From Christensenellaceae bacterium OttesenSCG-928-K19 (GTDB taxonomy: Bacteria; Bacillota; Clostridia; Christensenellales; Christensenellaceae), in the NCBI GenBank assembly GCA_030266015.1, contig JAJDHD010000004.1:17501-81500 (forward strand): a stretch of DNA of 64,000 bases, in the 5' to 3' direction. Of the stretch, positions 27,104-36,843 are shown in pieces. How positions within the stretch are numbered: the first letter of the stretch is position 1; every line of letters begins with the position of its first letter. A model generated the notes under the pieces. It was not told the DNA's origin and ran no database searches. It saw nothing but the letters and a program-made list of their open reading frames with translations. Position numbers and translations under genes: made by a program.

Positions 27104-27931
27104 ATGGACTTTGATGTTAAATTGATTGCGCTGGATCTTGACGATACGCTGATCGACCCAATCCGGCAGGAGTTGACGGAGGAGAACAGGCGGGCTGTCC
27201 GTGCCGCAAAGGAAAAAGGGGTGCTGGTGACCGTTGCCACCGGGCGTATTTATCCGTTTGCAAAAAAATGGGTGGAAATGCTGGATATAGACATGAAGGT
27301 GATTGCAAGCAATGGCGCGGATTTGCGCAAGGATGGAAAATCGCTACACAGGGAGACAATAAGCGGTGACCTGACACGGCAGGTTTTTCAAAGACTGGAA
27401 GGGCATGAGCTGTTTAAGTTTGCCTTTAGCGGCGATTATGTTTACTGTACACCGCAGGATAAAAACAAGGAGCTGTTCACAAAATGGGGCTACATGAAGG
27501 GCGAGGAGTATAATTTCCCGTTACGGTTTGTGGACTCGTGGGCGGAGGTTTTGCCACATGTGGAGGGGGATACACAAAAAATATTGCTGTGGTCAACCTC
27601 TGGCAGGCAGCAGCAATTGATACGCAAGGAGCTGGAAGGGTTTGCGGATGTGCTGGACATTGTGTGCGGCGGCGGGGTAAACCTGGAGATTACGCCGAAG
27701 GGCGTTACCAAGGGCGCGGCGCTTAAACGCGTGGCGAAAGAGTATGGGATTGCCATGGAGAACGTGATGGCGGTGGGTGACAGCGAAAACGATGTCTCTA
27801 TGCTGCAGGTGGCGGGCGTGCCTATAGTTGTGGCAAACGCCCAGCCCGAAGCAAAAGCGGCCGCCATATATGAGGTGGCGACCTGCGAGGAGAATGGCGT
27901 GGCCCAGGCAATCAGGCGTTTTGTGCTATAG
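27104..27931 (+). CDS. Cof-type HAD-superfamily hydrolase
   Basis: 275 residues. It shows the HAD motifs: I DLDDTLID (about 10-17), II TVATGR, III the Lys in ITPKGVTKGAAL and IV GDSENDVSML. The large C2B cap (about residues 85-195) places it in the Cof/HAD-IIB group, which dephosphorylates sugar phosphates, flavin or PLP-type substrates. The exact substrate is unknown. TGGAGAA lies before the ATG. Confidence 0.92.
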   Translation: MDFDVKLIALDLDDTLIDPIRQELTEENRRAVRAAKEKGVLVTVATGRIYPFAKKWVEMLDIDMKVIASNGADLRKDGKSLHRETISGDLTRQVFQRLEGHELFKFAFSGDYVYCTPQDKNKELFTKWGYMKGEEYNFPLRFVDSWAEVLPHVEGDTQKILLWSTSGRQQQLIRKELEGFADVLDIVCGGGVNLEITPKGVTKGAALKRVAKEYGIAMENVMAVGDSENDVSMLQVAGVPIVVANAQPEAKAAAIYEVATCEENGVAQAIRRFVL

Positions 27932-28066
27932 GCGCAAGCACCAGAGGGGCGAATGCACTTGCCTTCAAAGCCTGGCACCGTTCCTGTGTTTTGCTGTTTG
28001 CGGCAAAAATACGCCGGGCGTGCCCTTGTCTTCGCTAGATAGAACATACCGTACGTTCCACCACGC

Positions 28067-28094
28067 TCCCTGTGCCCTGCACAGGGAATTTTTA
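28067..28094 (+). terminator. Intrinsic terminator
   Basis: TCCCTGTG (28067-28074) and CACAGGGA (28080-28087) form an 8-bp stem followed by ATTTTTAT. It lies about 135 bases after the HAD gene on the same strand. The 27932-28172 gap otherwise shows no gene. Confidence 0.65.
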
Positions 28095-28172
28095 TACAGC
28101 TGAGTCTGGGCAAGACCAGTTTTCTCTCATCCTATATTGTTACAGACAATTTGGGTTTGCTGTGACAGAAGG

Positions 28173-28403
28173 TCAATCAATCGCCACACCGCCCCCGCCT
28201 GTCCCATCCGGGTTGGTGAAGCTGTAAGCCTCGTTGCCGTCTTCATCGCGGTAGGTTTCCAGCTTTGCGCCTGCTTGCATACCGTCATACAGGGCGGTTT
28301 CCTTGCCTGCGTCATCCGCTTTGGTTTCCGTGCATCCTGCAAACAGCGTTGCGCACAGCGCTCCAGTCGCCGCAACCGTTGCGATTTTTTTCCATAATTT
28401 CAT
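28173..28403 (-). CDS. Small lipoprotein of unknown function
   Basis: 76 residues. The lipoprotein signal MKLWKKIATVAATGALCATLFAGC has its Cys at about residue 24. It is followed by a short acidic, Gly-rich mature part of about 52 residues ending GGGGVAID. No family is recognised. ATG 28403 has AAAGGGGAC upstream; the longer frame from 28469 would hide the signal peptide. It is a single gene on the minus strand between two plus-strand genes. Confidence 0.7.
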   Translation of the reverse strand: MKLWKKIATVAATGALCATLFAGCTETKADDAGKETALYDGMQAGAKLETYRDEDGNEAYSFTNPDGTGGGGVAID

Positions 28404-28646
28404 TTTTCTGTCCCCTTTCGTTTTTCGTGATGCTTTATACATACCACGCCGCAAAACACACCGCAACACCTTTTGTACATTGTTAAGAAAGCAGGAAAAA
28501 AACCTTAAGAAGTTCTTTAATATTTCCTATTTAATATGTGGGAAAAAACAAGGCGAAAAAACGCAAAAATTTCCGTTGCACTTTGTGTTTCTATCCCATA
28601 TAATTACCATGGATTAATTTTTGCGTACAGGAGCGGTGAAGGAAGA

Positions 28647-29111
28647 GTGGGTATTCAAATTGTGCTGGTGGAGCCGGAGATTCCGCAAAACACGGGTAAC
28701 ATTGCGCGCACCTGCGTTGTGACCGACAGCACGCTCCATATTGTAGGGCCGATGGGGTTTTCGCTGGAGGAAAAGCACATACGGCGTGCCGGGTTGGATT
28801 ACTGGAAGGATCTCACGTTGTATACCTATGACAGTTTGGAAGAACTTTACGCAAAATATCCACGGGGGGAATACTGGTATTTTTCTTCCAAGGTAGAAAA
28901 ACGGTTTGATGAAGCACAATATGCGGACGGAAGCTTTCTGGTGTTTGGCAAAGAAACAAAAGGGCTGCCCCGGGCGCTTGTGGAGAAAAACAAAGAGCAA
29001 AGCGTGCGTATTCCCATGAAGGAAGGGCAACGCTGCCTGAATCTATCCAATGCAGTGAGTGTTGCTGCTTACGAGGCGCTCAGGCAAAACGGTTATTTTG
29101 AGTTAAGATAA
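28647..29111 (+). CDS. trmL: tRNA (cytidine/uridine-34 2'-O)-methyltransferase
   Basis: 154 residues, the normal length of TrmL. It is a SPOUT-fold enzyme that methylates the 2'-O of the wobble base of tRNA-Leu with SAM. Seen are EPEIPQNTGNIARTC (the N-terminal signature with the catalytic Arg region), GFSLEEKHIRRAGLDYW, FGKETKGLP (motif 2) and RIPM....CLNLSNAVSVAAYEALRQ, the trefoil knot with the NLSxxV/A motif. The GTG start at 28647 follows GAAGGAAG; the longer upstream frame has no family content. Confidence 0.93.
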   Translation: MGIQIVLVEPEIPQNTGNIARTCVVTDSTLHIVGPMGFSLEEKHIRRAGLDYWKDLTLYTYDSLEELYAKYPRGEYWYFSSKVEKRFDEAQYADGSFLVFGKETKGLPRALVEKNKEQSVRIPMKEGQRCLNLSNAVSVAAYEALRQNGYFELR

Positions 29112-29164
29112 GTACCGCCTGAAGGCGGGGGTATAGATTTTTAATTTTTTTCGGAGGAACTTAT

Positions 29165-30817
29165 ATGGATTTTTGGACAATTGCTATGCTACTTGGCGGG
29201 CTTGGCTTGTTTTTGTATGGCATGAAGCTGATGTCGGACGGCCTGGAAGCAATGGCGGGTGACAAATTGAGGAACAGCCTTGAATTGTTCACAAAAAACC
29301 GTTTTGCGGCGGTTGGCGTGGGTGCGGGTGTAACGGCTGTGATCCAAAGCTCGTCGGCCACAACGGTGATGCTGGTTGGATTTATCAATGCCGGCCTGAT
29401 GACGCTTACTCAAGCGCTCTACGTAGGCATGGGGGCCAATATAGGCACAACGGTGACGGCACAGATTGTGGCTTTTAAAATTACGAAGATTGCCCCGCTT
29501 ATTCTGTTTGTAGGCGTGCTCATTATGATGTTTGTTAAAAAACGCTCCGTCCGTCGGCTGGGAGAGATTATCGGCGGCCTGGGTATTTTGTTTTTTGGCA
29601 TGAACGTGATGAGCGAGGCGATGGAGCCGCTCAAAACATTCCAGCCGTTTATCGACATGCTGGCCACGATCGAGGAGCCTGGAATTGGCATATTGGCTGG
29701 CGCGGGCGTTACTGCCGTCATTCAAAGTTCGTCGGCCACGATGGGTATTGTGCAATCATTTGCCATGCAGGATATTATGACGCTGGATTCCGCCGTCTAC
29801 CTGATACTCGGACTCAATATCGGTACATGTATAACAGCAATCCTTGCCAGCCTGGGCGGCACAAAGACGGCCAAGCGCATGGCACTGGCATTGCTGTTAT
29901 TTAATATATTTGGCGTGGCTATCTTTATGGTGCTGCTGCAACTTTTACCAATTGTGGACTGGGTAAAAAGCTGGTCGCCGGACGAGCCGGTACGCCAGCT
30001 GGCAAACTTCCATACGTTTTTCAATGTAATAACAACAGTGATTTTCATCTTTATTCCGTGGGTGCTCACAAAGCTGTCATATATTTTTATCCGGGGAGAA
30101 GACAAAAAGCTGGAGGGCAGGAAGCTGGAATACCTGGTTTCGCCATTGCCGGACAGCTCCACGATGGTGGTCGGTCTTGCGATAAAGGAAACGGAGCGTA
30201 TGCTGCGGATATCGTCGAACAATTTTAGCCTTGCGGTGGATAGTTTTACTAACAAGGATGAAAAAATGGTGAATGAGGTATATGACGCGGAGAAGACGGT
30301 GAACTACCTGAACCATGAAATCACGGGAGTGCTTGCAGGCCTTTCCGGCGAGGAGATTCCCGAGGGCGATATGGGTGTGGTAACAGAGCTGTTGCACTCG
30401 CTGATGAATATTGAACGGATATCGGACATTGCGGAGAACATAGCAGACCTTGCCATGCATCGCATTGACGCTAAAATTAAAATGGGCAAAAAAGCAACGC
30501 ACGACTTGGTGGCAATGAAGGAAAAGGTATACGAGGGTATGGAATATGCCTTAAAGGCGATGGTGGAGCGAGACCCGGAGAGTGCGCGGCGCGCACTGGA
30601 AATTGAAAATGAAGTAGACAAGATGGAGAAAAAGGCCAAGAAAAGCCACATAAAGCGGCTGAAGAAGGGTGAGTGCACCCCGGCTGCCAGCACGGTGTTT
30701 ACGGATATTGTCACCATGATGGAAAGGGAAGCTGACCATGCGGCAAATATTGCGTCTGTTATCATACGCGACGACCTGAGGGACGAATTGCTCGATGAGA
30801 TGGAGGAAGAAGAGTGA
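29165..30817 (+). CDS. Na/Pi cotransporter family protein with C-terminal PhoU domain
   Basis: 550 residues. Two inverted Na_Pi_cotrans repeats, each with the QSSSAT motif (about residues 58 and 191), are embedded in about eight to nine membrane segments. The C-terminal half from about residue 340 is a helical PhoU-like domain. It probably takes up phosphate with sodium; the PhoU part may regulate uptake. A GGAGG site precedes the ATG. It is the second phosphate transporter of the window besides the Pit pair at 47-48.6 kb. Confidence 0.92.
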   Translation: MDFWTIAMLLGGLGLFLYGMKLMSDGLEAMAGDKLRNSLELFTKNRFAAVGVGAGVTAVIQSSSATTVMLVGFINAGLMTLTQALYVGMGANIGTTVTAQIVAFKITKIAPLILFVGVLIMMFVKKRSVRRLGEIIGGLGILFFGMNVMSEAMEPLKTFQPFIDMLATIEEPGIGILAGAGVTAVIQSSSATMGIVQSFAMQDIMTLDSAVYLILGLNIGTCITAILASLGGTKTAKRMALALLLFNIFGVAIFMVLLQLLPIVDWVKSWSPDEPVRQLANFHTFFNVITTVIFIFIPWVLTKLSYIFIRGEDKKLEGRKLEYLVSPLPDSSTMVVGLAIKETERMLRISSNNFSLAVDSFTNKDEKMVNEVYDAEKTVNYLNHEITGVLAGLSGEEIPEGDMGVVTELLHSLMNIERISDIAENIADLAMHRIDAKIKMGKKATHDLVAMKEKVYEGMEYALKAMVERDPESARRALEIENEVDKMEKKAKKSHIKRLKKGECTPAASTVFTDIVTMMEREADHAANIASVIIRDDLRDELLDEMEEEE

Positions 30818-30830
30818 GCATAAGATTTAC

Positions 30831-30859
30831 TTGATTCTTAAGCTGTTTTTGGGTACAAT
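30831..30859 (+). promoter_or_regulatory. Promoter of the pgk unit
   Basis: TTGATT (30831-30836), 17-bp spacer, TACAAT (30854-30859), 46 bases before the pgk start. Confidence 0.65.
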
Positions 30860-30905
30860 AGGTGATGTTTGGAATATATAAATAGTTGCGAGGAGAGAAT
30901 AGCTG

Positions 30906-32087
30906 ATGAAAAAAACAATCGAAGACATCGATGTTAATGGCAAGAAAGTGCTTGTGCGTGTGGACTTTAATGTGCCGCTTAACGACAAAGGCGAAATAAC
31001 AGACGAAACGCGCATCCAGGCGGCGCTTCCCACAATTAACTACCTGCTGGGGCATAACGCGAAGGTGATATTGATGTCGCATCTTGGCCGCCCAAAGGGA
31101 GAGGTAAAGCCGGAGTATTCACTTGCGCCGGTTGCAAAGAGGCTGGGTGAGCTATTAAATACAAAAGTGGTGTTCGCGAAGGACTGCGTGGGCGAAGAGG
31201 CCCAAAAAGCAGTGGATTCCATTGAAGACGGACAGGTTGTGCTGCTGGAGAACCTGCGCTTCCATAAAGAAGAAACGGCGAATGATTCGGAATTTGCCAA
31301 GCAGCTTGCCAGCCTTGCGGATATTTATGTAAACGACGCGTTTGGCAGCGCACATCGTGCGCATGCTTCCACAGCGGGCGTTACGGAATACCTGCCGGCA
31401 GTGGCTGGTTACCTGATTGGTAAAGAGCTTGACGTGATGGGCAAGGCACTGGAAGACCCAATGCGCCCATTCATCGCAATCCTCGGCGGTGCAAAGGTAT
31501 CGGATAAAATCGGCGTGATTGAAAACCTGCTTACAAAGGTGGATACGCTTATCATCGGCGGCGGCATGGCAAACACGTTCATTAAGGCTGAGGGGTATGA
31601 AGTGGGCAATTCGCTTGTGGATAACGAGCGGCTTGACCTTGCGAACGACCTGCTCGACCAGGCGAAGAAGAAAGGCATCAAAATTATGCTGCCTTCCGAC
31701 TTTATTGTGGCAAAAGAGCTGAAGGAAGGCGTGCCCACACAGACAGTCGCTGTGGATGACATCCCCGCGGACAGCATGGCGCTTGATATCGGCCCGTCCA
31801 GCCGTATCATTTTTGCGAATGAGATCAAAAGCGCGAAGACGGTTATTTGGAATGGCCCCATGGGGGTTGCGGAAATCCCGGAATTTGCGGGTGGCACAAA
31901 GGCTGTTGCAGAAGCACTGGCAAATACGGATGCTACAACAATCATTGGCGGCGGGGATAGCGCGGCGGCAGTGAAAAAGCTGGGCTACGCGGATAAAATG
32001 TCACACATTTCCACGGGTGGCGGCGCTTCTCTGGAATATCTGGAGGGCAAAGAGCTTCCGGGTGTGGCGGCACTGAACGATAAGTAA
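30906..32087 (+). CDS. pgk: Phosphoglycerate kinase
   Basis: 393 residues, full length. It transfers phosphate between 1,3-bisphosphoglycerate and ADP in glycolysis. It shows VDFNVPL near the start, [41 protein letters not shown], the nucleotide motif NGPMGVAE and [11 protein letters not shown] at the hinge and C-terminal domain. A good ribosome site (AGGAGAG) is present. It heads a glycolytic group (pgk, tpiA, gpmI); the usual gapA is not upstream here. Confidence 0.97.
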   Translation: MKKTIEDIDVNGKKVLVRVDFNVPLNDKGEITDETRIQAALPTINYLLGHNAKVILMSHLGRPKGEVKPEYSLAPVAKRLGELLNTKVVFAKDCVGEEAQKAVDSIEDGQVVLLENLRFHKEETANDSEFAKQLASLADIYVNDAFGSAHRAHASTAGVTEYLPAVAGYLIGKELDVMGKALEDPMRPFIAILGGAKVSDKIGVIENLLTKVDTLIIGGGMANTFIKAEGYEVGNSLVDNERLDLANDLLDQAKKKGIKIMLPSDFIVAKELKEGVPTQTVAVDDIPADSMALDIGPSSRIIFANEIKSAKTVIWNGPMGVAEIPEFAGGTKAVAEALANTDATTIIGGGDSAAAVKKLGYADKMSHISTGGGASLEYLEGKELPGVAALNDK

Positions 32088-32101
32088 GGCTGTTGAGTAG
32101 G

Positions 32102-32130
32102 CAAAACACGGGCGTTTGTGCCCGTGTTTT
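32102..32130 (+). terminator. Intrinsic terminator after pgk
   Basis: AAACACGGGC (32102-32111) and GCCCGTGTTT (32118-32127) form a perfect 10-bp stem followed by a further T. This separates pgk from tpiA. Confidence 0.85.
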
Positions 32131-32154
32131 CATATGATAAGAGCCTGTGCTTCT

Positions 32155-32375
32155 TAGGTATTTCTAGCAAGCGGCAGGGCTCGTGTTGTACGGAAGGTAT
32201 CAGATAGGGCTCGATGGGTAAAATCAATTTTCCAAGCCGTTTTCCGGCGAAGGGAAATGACCTTATCCAGGGAGAGTTCACGAGAGGGACGGAGTCTCTT
32301 TCGTGGAGCAGGAATTGCCGGCGTACTCTTTAGAAATCCCCCAAGGGCGGCGGCAGGGCTTGCGTTGTATGTGAG
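32155..32375 (+). repeat. Structured intergenic element between pgk and tpiA
   Basis: The gap holds an imperfect 22-bp direct repeat, GCGGCAGGGCTCGTGTTGTACG (32171-32192) and a copy with four changes at 32350-32371. Near both ends are words that are inverted to each other (TATTTCTA at about 32159 and TAGAAATCC at about 32332). In the middle is a strong hairpin of 11 bp with two G-T pairs (32279-32289 with 32295-32305, loop CGGAG). It has no coding content. It could be a dispersed intergenic repeat or a leader that acts on tpiA. I do not recognise a riboswitch class. Confidence 0.5.
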
Positions 32376-32398
32376 GCAACAACGAAAGGAGTTTATGC

Positions 32399-33142
32399 AT
32401 GAGAAAACCAATTATTGCAGGGAACTGGAAAATGAATAAAACGCCGGACGAGGCGATGGCGCTGATAGGTGAATTGAAGCCGCTTGTGGCAGATGCCAAG
32501 GCCGAAGTGGTGGTGTGCCCGCCCTATGCCTGCCTTGCGGCGGCAGCGCAGGCACTGGCAGGCTCAAACATTGGTTTGGGCGCACAAAATATGGATTATC
32601 ATGATAGTGGGGCATATACCGGCGAGGTATCTGCAGATATGCTGAAGGCGCTGGGCGTGGAATATGTGATCATCGGGCATTCCGAGCGTCGGCAATATTA
32701 TGCCGAAACAGACGCTACGGTGAACTTGAAAGTGAAAAAGGCATTAGCCACAGGGCTTGTGCCCATCCTGTGTGTAGGCGAAATGCTGGAAGAGCGCGAG
32801 CAAGGCATTACGGCGGAGATAGTGCGTATGCAGACAAAGCTGGCACTGCTGGATGTTTCCGCCGCAGATGTGGCAAAAGTAGTAATTGCTTACGAACCCG
32901 TTTGGGCAATTGGAACGGGAAAAACGGCGACGTCGGACGATGCGAACGACACAATTAAAACGATCAGGCAGGCTGTGCGCGAGCTTTATGGCGATAAGGC
33001 GGAAGAAGTGCGCATACAGTATGGCGGCAGCATGAACCCCAAAAACGTGGGAGAACTGATGGCAATGAGCGATATCGATGGCGGCCTCATTGGCGGCGCG
33101 TCGCTTAAGGCGGAAGATTTTTCAAAGGTGGTAAACTATTAA
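32399..33142 (+). CDS. tpiA: Triose-phosphate isomerase
   Basis: 247 residues. It interconverts dihydroxyacetone phosphate and glyceraldehyde 3-phosphate. Catalytic features are visible: NWKMNK (Lys13 equivalent), IGHSERR (His95 equivalent), [12 protein letters not shown] (Glu167 equivalent and flexible loop) and YGGSMNPKN with GGLIGGASL (phosphate grip). AAAGGAG lies before the ATG. The stop overlaps the gpmI start (TAATG). Confidence 0.97.
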   Translation: MRKPIIAGNWKMNKTPDEAMALIGELKPLVADAKAEVVVCPPYACLAAAAQALAGSNIGLGAQNMDYHDSGAYTGEVSADMLKALGVEYVIIGHSERRQYYAETDATVNLKVKKALATGLVPILCVGEMLEEREQGITAEIVRMQTKLALLDVSAADVAKVVIAYEPVWAIGTGKTATSDDANDTIKTIRQAVRELYGDKAEEVRIQYGGSMNPKNVGELMAMSDIDGGLIGGASLKAEDFSKVVNY

Positions 33143-34677
33143 TGGGTTTTACAGCATTGATTATTATGGATGGTTTCGGCGTCAGCAAGGAAACCAAGGG
33201 AAACGCGATTTGTGCAGAGGGCACACCAAATCTAAAAAAGCTGGTGGATGCATACCCGCATACACAGATTGGCGCCTCTGGCATGGCGGTGGGTCTGCCC
33301 GACGGCCAGATGGGCAACTCAGAGGTAGGACATCTCAATATTGGTGCGGGGCGCGTGGTGTATCAGGAATTGACGCGCATCACCAAGTCGATTAAGGACG
33401 GGGATTTTTATCAGAAACAGAAGTTTTTGGACGCGATAGAAAACGCGAAAAAGCATAATACGTCACTGCACCTCATCGGCCTTGTGTCGGATGGTGGCGT
33501 GCACTCGCACCAGGAGCACTTATACGCGCTTTTGAAGCTTGCAAAGGAGCGGGGCGTGGGCGGCAGGACCTATGTGCATTGCCTGATGGATGGAAGGGAT
33601 GTGCCGCCGGACAGCGGCAAGGGCTATATAGAAAAGCTGCAACGCGAGATAGAAGCGATTGGCGCGGGCAAAATTGCCACGGTAATCGGGCGGTATTACG
33701 CGATGGACAGGGATAACCGCTGGGAGCGTGTGGAGCTTGCCTACCGTGCGCTTGTAAAGGGCGAGGGCATTAACTTTACCGATGCGGCGGCGGCAATGCA
33801 GTCGGCATACGATAAAGAGGAATACGATGAGTTCATCAAGCCTGTTGTTATTACGGAAAATGGTGAGCCTGTCGCAAAGATTGGCGAAAATGATTCAATT
33901 ATTTTCTTCAATTTCCGTCCGGACAGGGCACGGGAGATCACGCGTACATTTATTGAGCCGGAGTTTGACGGGTTTGCTCGTACCTATTTCCCCAACTATT
34001 TTGTTTCTATGACGCAATATAACAAAGAATTTAAAAACATCCACGTGGCATATAAGCCGCAGACGTTGGAAAATACGTTTGGCGAGTATATCAGCAAGCA
34101 GGGCAAGCGCCAGTTCCGCATTGCGGAAACGGAGAAATACGCGCATGTTACGTTTTTCTTTAATGGCGGCGTAGAAAAGCCGAACGAGGGCGAGGAGCGT
34201 TTTTTGATTCCTTCGCCAAAGGTGGCGACTTATGACCTCAAGCCAGAGATGAGCGCTTATGAAGTGACAGAAAAAGCGGTGGAGGAAATCAAATCCCGCC
34301 AGTTTGATGTTATGGTATTAAATTTTGCCAATTGTGATATGGTAGGCCACACGGGTATTTTTGAAGCGGCAGAAAAAGCGGTGGCCGCAGTGGACGAGTG
34401 TGTGACAAAGGTGGTAAAGGCAATCCAGGAGATTGACGGAGAAGTGATTATTACGGCAGACCACGGCAACGCGGAGATTATGATAGACCCGGTGACGGGC
34501 GGGCCGTTCACGGCGCACAGCACCAATCCTGTGCCATTTATCCTGGTGAGCGGACGCCACAAGGATGCCAAACTGCGCGAAGGCGGCATACTGGCAGATA
34601 TTGCACCCACGATGCTGGAGCTGATGGGACTGCCCATTCCGGCGGAGATGGAAGGCAAAAGCATGATTGTAAAGTAA
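33142..34677 (+). CDS. gpmI: 2,3-bisphosphoglycerate-independent phosphoglycerate mutase
   Basis: 511 residues, normal for the family. It interconverts 3- and 2-phosphoglycerate using two Mn ions. The sequence shows MDGFGVSKE at the N terminus (first metal Asp), GNSEVGHLNIGAGR with the phospho-acceptor Ser, DGRDVPP, GRYYAMDRDNRW, FRPDRAREI, NFANCDMVGHTG and TADHGNAE for the second metal site. It is coupled to tpiA by a one-base overlap. Confidence 0.97.
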   Translation: MGFTALIIMDGFGVSKETKGNAICAEGTPNLKKLVDAYPHTQIGASGMAVGLPDGQMGNSEVGHLNIGAGRVVYQELTRITKSIKDGDFYQKQKFLDAIENAKKHNTSLHLIGLVSDGGVHSHQEHLYALLKLAKERGVGGRTYVHCLMDGRDVPPDSGKGYIEKLQREIEAIGAGKIATVIGRYYAMDRDNRWERVELAYRALVKGEGINFTDAAAAMQSAYDKEEYDEFIKPVVITENGEPVAKIGENDSIIFFNFRPDRAREITRTFIEPEFDGFARTYFPNYFVSMTQYNKEFKNIHVAYKPQTLENTFGEYISKQGKRQFRIAETEKYAHVTFFFNGGVEKPNEGEERFLIPSPKVATYDLKPEMSAYEVTEKAVEEIKSRQFDVMVLNFANCDMVGHTGIFEAAEKAVAAVDECVTKVVKAIQEIDGEVIITADHGNAEIMIDPVTGGPFTAHSTNPVPFILVSGRHKDAKLREGGILADIAPTMLELMGLPIPAEMEGKSMIVK

Positions 34678-34680
34678 GGG

Positions 34681-34715
34681 AAAAACCTGTATGGCATGTG
34701 GCTGTGCAGGTTTTT
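34681..34715 (+). terminator. Intrinsic terminator after gpmI
   Basis: AAAAACCTG (34681-34689) pairs with CAGGTTTTT (34707-34715) over nine positions around a 17-nt loop. The T-rich arm ends the transcript three bases after the stop codon. Confidence 0.8.
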
Positions 34716-34742
34716 AGATAAAAAATAGTACAAATTCGGATG

Positions 34743-34771
34743 TTTACTTTTTGTATTAGAATTAGTATAAT
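34743..34771 (+). promoter_or_regulatory. Promoter of the P-loop protein gene
   Basis: TTTACT (34743-34748), 17-bp spacer, TATAAT (34766-34771). It would start transcription near 34778. This makes the upstream ATG at 34781 almost leaderless and favours ATG 34829 as the true start. Confidence 0.7.
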
Positions 34772-34828
34772 GAAAAAAACATGAGTGAGAAGAAAAATGA
34801 AAGAACATTTGTCAGGGGGAAAAGCAGC

Positions 34829-35239
34829 ATGATACAGTTGATTTACGCAACAAAAGGCAGTGGCAAGACCAAGCGGCTCATTGACATGGCCAATGAAGAG
34901 CTCTCCACCACAAAAGGCGACGTGGTCTTTATTGACGACGACAAGCGCTACATGTATGACGTGAAGCACCAGATTCGCTTTGTGGATGTGAAGGACTACA
35001 AAATTGAGTCGTGCGATGCGTTATATGGCCTTTTGTGCGGCATGGTGGCTCAAAATTTTGATATCCAGGCCATTTTCATCGATGCGTTTTTGAAGATCAT
35101 TGGCAAAGACGTGGAAGAGATTGAGGACTATATCAAAAAAATAGACGACCTTGCCACAAAAAACCAGTTTAAGGCTGTGATTATTATTAGCGCAGATCCT
35201 GACGCGGCACCGGATTATTTGAAAAAGTATATCATATAA
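34829..35239 (+). CDS. Small P-loop protein of unknown function
   Basis: 136 residues, soluble. A Walker A-like motif, YATKGSGKTK, lies at residues 5-14, followed by VVFIDDDKRYMYDV and AIFIDAFLKII, the second of which could be a Walker B strand. The remainder is alpha-beta without a familiar signature. The thymidine-kinase-like beginning (GSGKTKRLIDMAN) is suggestive, but the zinc-binding and TK-specific parts are absent. AGGGGGA lies eight bases before the chosen ATG. Similar short ATP-binding proteins occur in Clostridia with no assigned role. Confidence 0.65.
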   Translation: MIQLIYATKGSGKTKRLIDMANEELSTTKGDVVFIDDDKRYMYDVKHQIRFVDVKDYKIESCDALYGLLCGMVAQNFDIQAIFIDAFLKIIGKDVEEIEDYIKKIDDLATKNQFKAVIIISADPDAAPDYLKKYII

Positions 35240-35266
35240 CACCGGGCGGCGTTTATGCAGTTAAAG

Positions 35267-35330
35267 AAGGGGTAGATTGCCCTTTCTAAATTTAGTGTGG
35301 AAATCATTCAGGCAGGGGGAACGCCCTGCC
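35267..35330 (+). other. Two consecutive hairpins before thrC
   Basis: AAGGG (35267-35271) with CCCTT (35280-35284), then GGCAGGG (35311-35317) with CCCTGCC (35324-35330). The second stem sits about 22 bases before the thrC start. They may be a terminator for the upstream gene plus an attenuator-like stem. No leader peptide with Thr or Ile codons is visible. Confidence 0.4.
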
Positions 35331-35352
35331 TTTCTGGTGAAAAGGAGTATCT

Positions 35353-36843
35353 ATGGATGTGATTAGCACGCGCAACGCGAATTATAAAATCCCTGCAACG
35401 CAGGCGGTTTTAAAAGGCATATCGGAAGATGGCGGCCTGTTTGTGCCCGAATACTTTCCAAAGCTGGATTTGCACAAGCTGAAAAAAAAGGCGCACCACG
35501 GCTATGACGCGGTTGCAGCTGCTATTTTGGGGGAGTTTTTTGATATTGGCGGGCACACGTTAAAAAAGCTGACGGAGCTGGCTTATGCGGGCTTTGATAC
35601 ACGCGAGGTGGTGCCCATGGCAAAGCTGAGCGACACGGAATATGTGATGGAGCTGTCTCATGGCCCCACGCTGGCCTTTAAGGACATGGCACTGCAGGTG
35701 CTGCCCCAGCTTATTTCCGAATCGCTTAAAATTCATGAGCAGGAGAATGATATCCTTGTGCTGACTGCCACATCCGGCGACACAGGTAAGGCGGCAATGG
35801 AAGGCTTCCGGGATGTGCCGCGCACCTCTATAGTAGTGTTTTATCCGCTCCATGGCGTGGCGCCTATGCAAAAACTGCAAATGGTGACGCAGGAGGGCGG
35901 CAACGTTGGTGTTTGTGCGGTGAAGGGGAACTTTGACGATGCGCAAAACGGCGTGAAGGAGCTGTTTGGGAACGGTGTGTTTAACCGCGAGGTGGAGCAA
36001 AAGGGCTTTACGCTGTCCTCTGCCAATTCCATCAATATCGGCAGACTGGTGCCGCAGGTGGCGTATTATGTTTACGCATACCTGAAGCTGTTGGAGGAAG
36101 GTGCGGTAAGTGAAGGCGGAGCTGTAAACTTTTGTGTACCCACAGGTAATTTTGGCAATATATTGGCGGCGTATTACGCCATGCGAATGGGTGTGCCGGT
36201 GCACAAGCTGATTTGCGCATCCAACCGCAATAACGTTTTGACGGATTTCTTTGATAACGGGCATTACAATGCGCGGCGTGAGTTTTATAAGACAATGTCG
36301 CCCTCCATGGATATCCTGATCTCCAGCAATCTGGAGCGTTTGCTGTTTGAACTGGCGGGCAGGGATGATGCTGTGGTAGCGCAGTGGATGGCTGAGCTTT
36401 CCTCGCAGGGCGCATATACGATATCGCGCGCGGCAACGGACAAGCTGGCGCGGCATTTTTACGCTGATTTTTGTGATGAGAGGGAAACAGCGGCCACTAT
36501 CAAAGATATTTTTTCCTATTATGGCTATGTGATGGACCCGCACACAGCGGTGGCGCAATGCGTTTATGACAAATATGTAGGGGAAACGGGAGACAACACG
36601 CCCACGGTGGTGATGTCCACGGCAAATCCATACAAATTTACGCAGGACGTGCTTTTTGCCCTGAGCGGTGAGAAGGAGCAGGACGCTTTTGCCGCGGCAG
36701 ACAAATTGCAAGACCTGACAAACCTGGAGATACCGGAGCAGATTAGCGGGCTGATAAAAAAGCCGATACTGCATGGTAGCGTGGTGGAAAAAGGCGACCA
36801 GATAAGCGCGGTCAGGCAATTTATTGAGGGGGAACTGGATTGA
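35353..36843 (+). CDS. thrC: Threonine synthase
   Basis: 496 residues, the long class. It converts O-phosphohomoserine to threonine with PLP. Seen are [10 protein letters not shown] at the N terminus, [14 protein letters not shown], the PLP Lys in [24 protein letters not shown] (phosphate loop) and [15 protein letters not shown]. The homoserine kinase and dehydrogenase genes are not nearby. The stop codon overlaps the trpS start. Confidence 0.96.
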   Translation: MDVISTRNANYKIPATQAVLKGISEDGGLFVPEYFPKLDLHKLKKKAHHGYDAVAAAILGEFFDIGGHTLKKLTELAYAGFDTREVVPMAKLSDTEYVMELSHGPTLAFKDMALQVLPQLISESLKIHEQENDILVLTATSGDTGKAAMEGFRDVPRTSIVVFYPLHGVAPMQKLQMVTQEGGNVGVCAVKGNFDDAQNGVKELFGNGVFNREVEQKGFTLSSANSINIGRLVPQVAYYVYAYLKLLEEGAVSEGGAVNFCVPTGNFGNILAAYYAMRMGVPVHKLICASNRNNVLTDFFDNGHYNARREFYKTMSPSMDILISSNLERLLFELAGRDDAVVAQWMAELSSQGAYTISRAATDKLARHFYADFCDERETAATIKDIFSYYGYVMDPHTAVAQCVYDKYVGETGDNTPTVVMSTANPYKFTQDVLFALSGEKEQDAFAAADKLQDLTNLEIPEQISGLIKKPILHGSVVEKGDQISAVRQFIEGELD

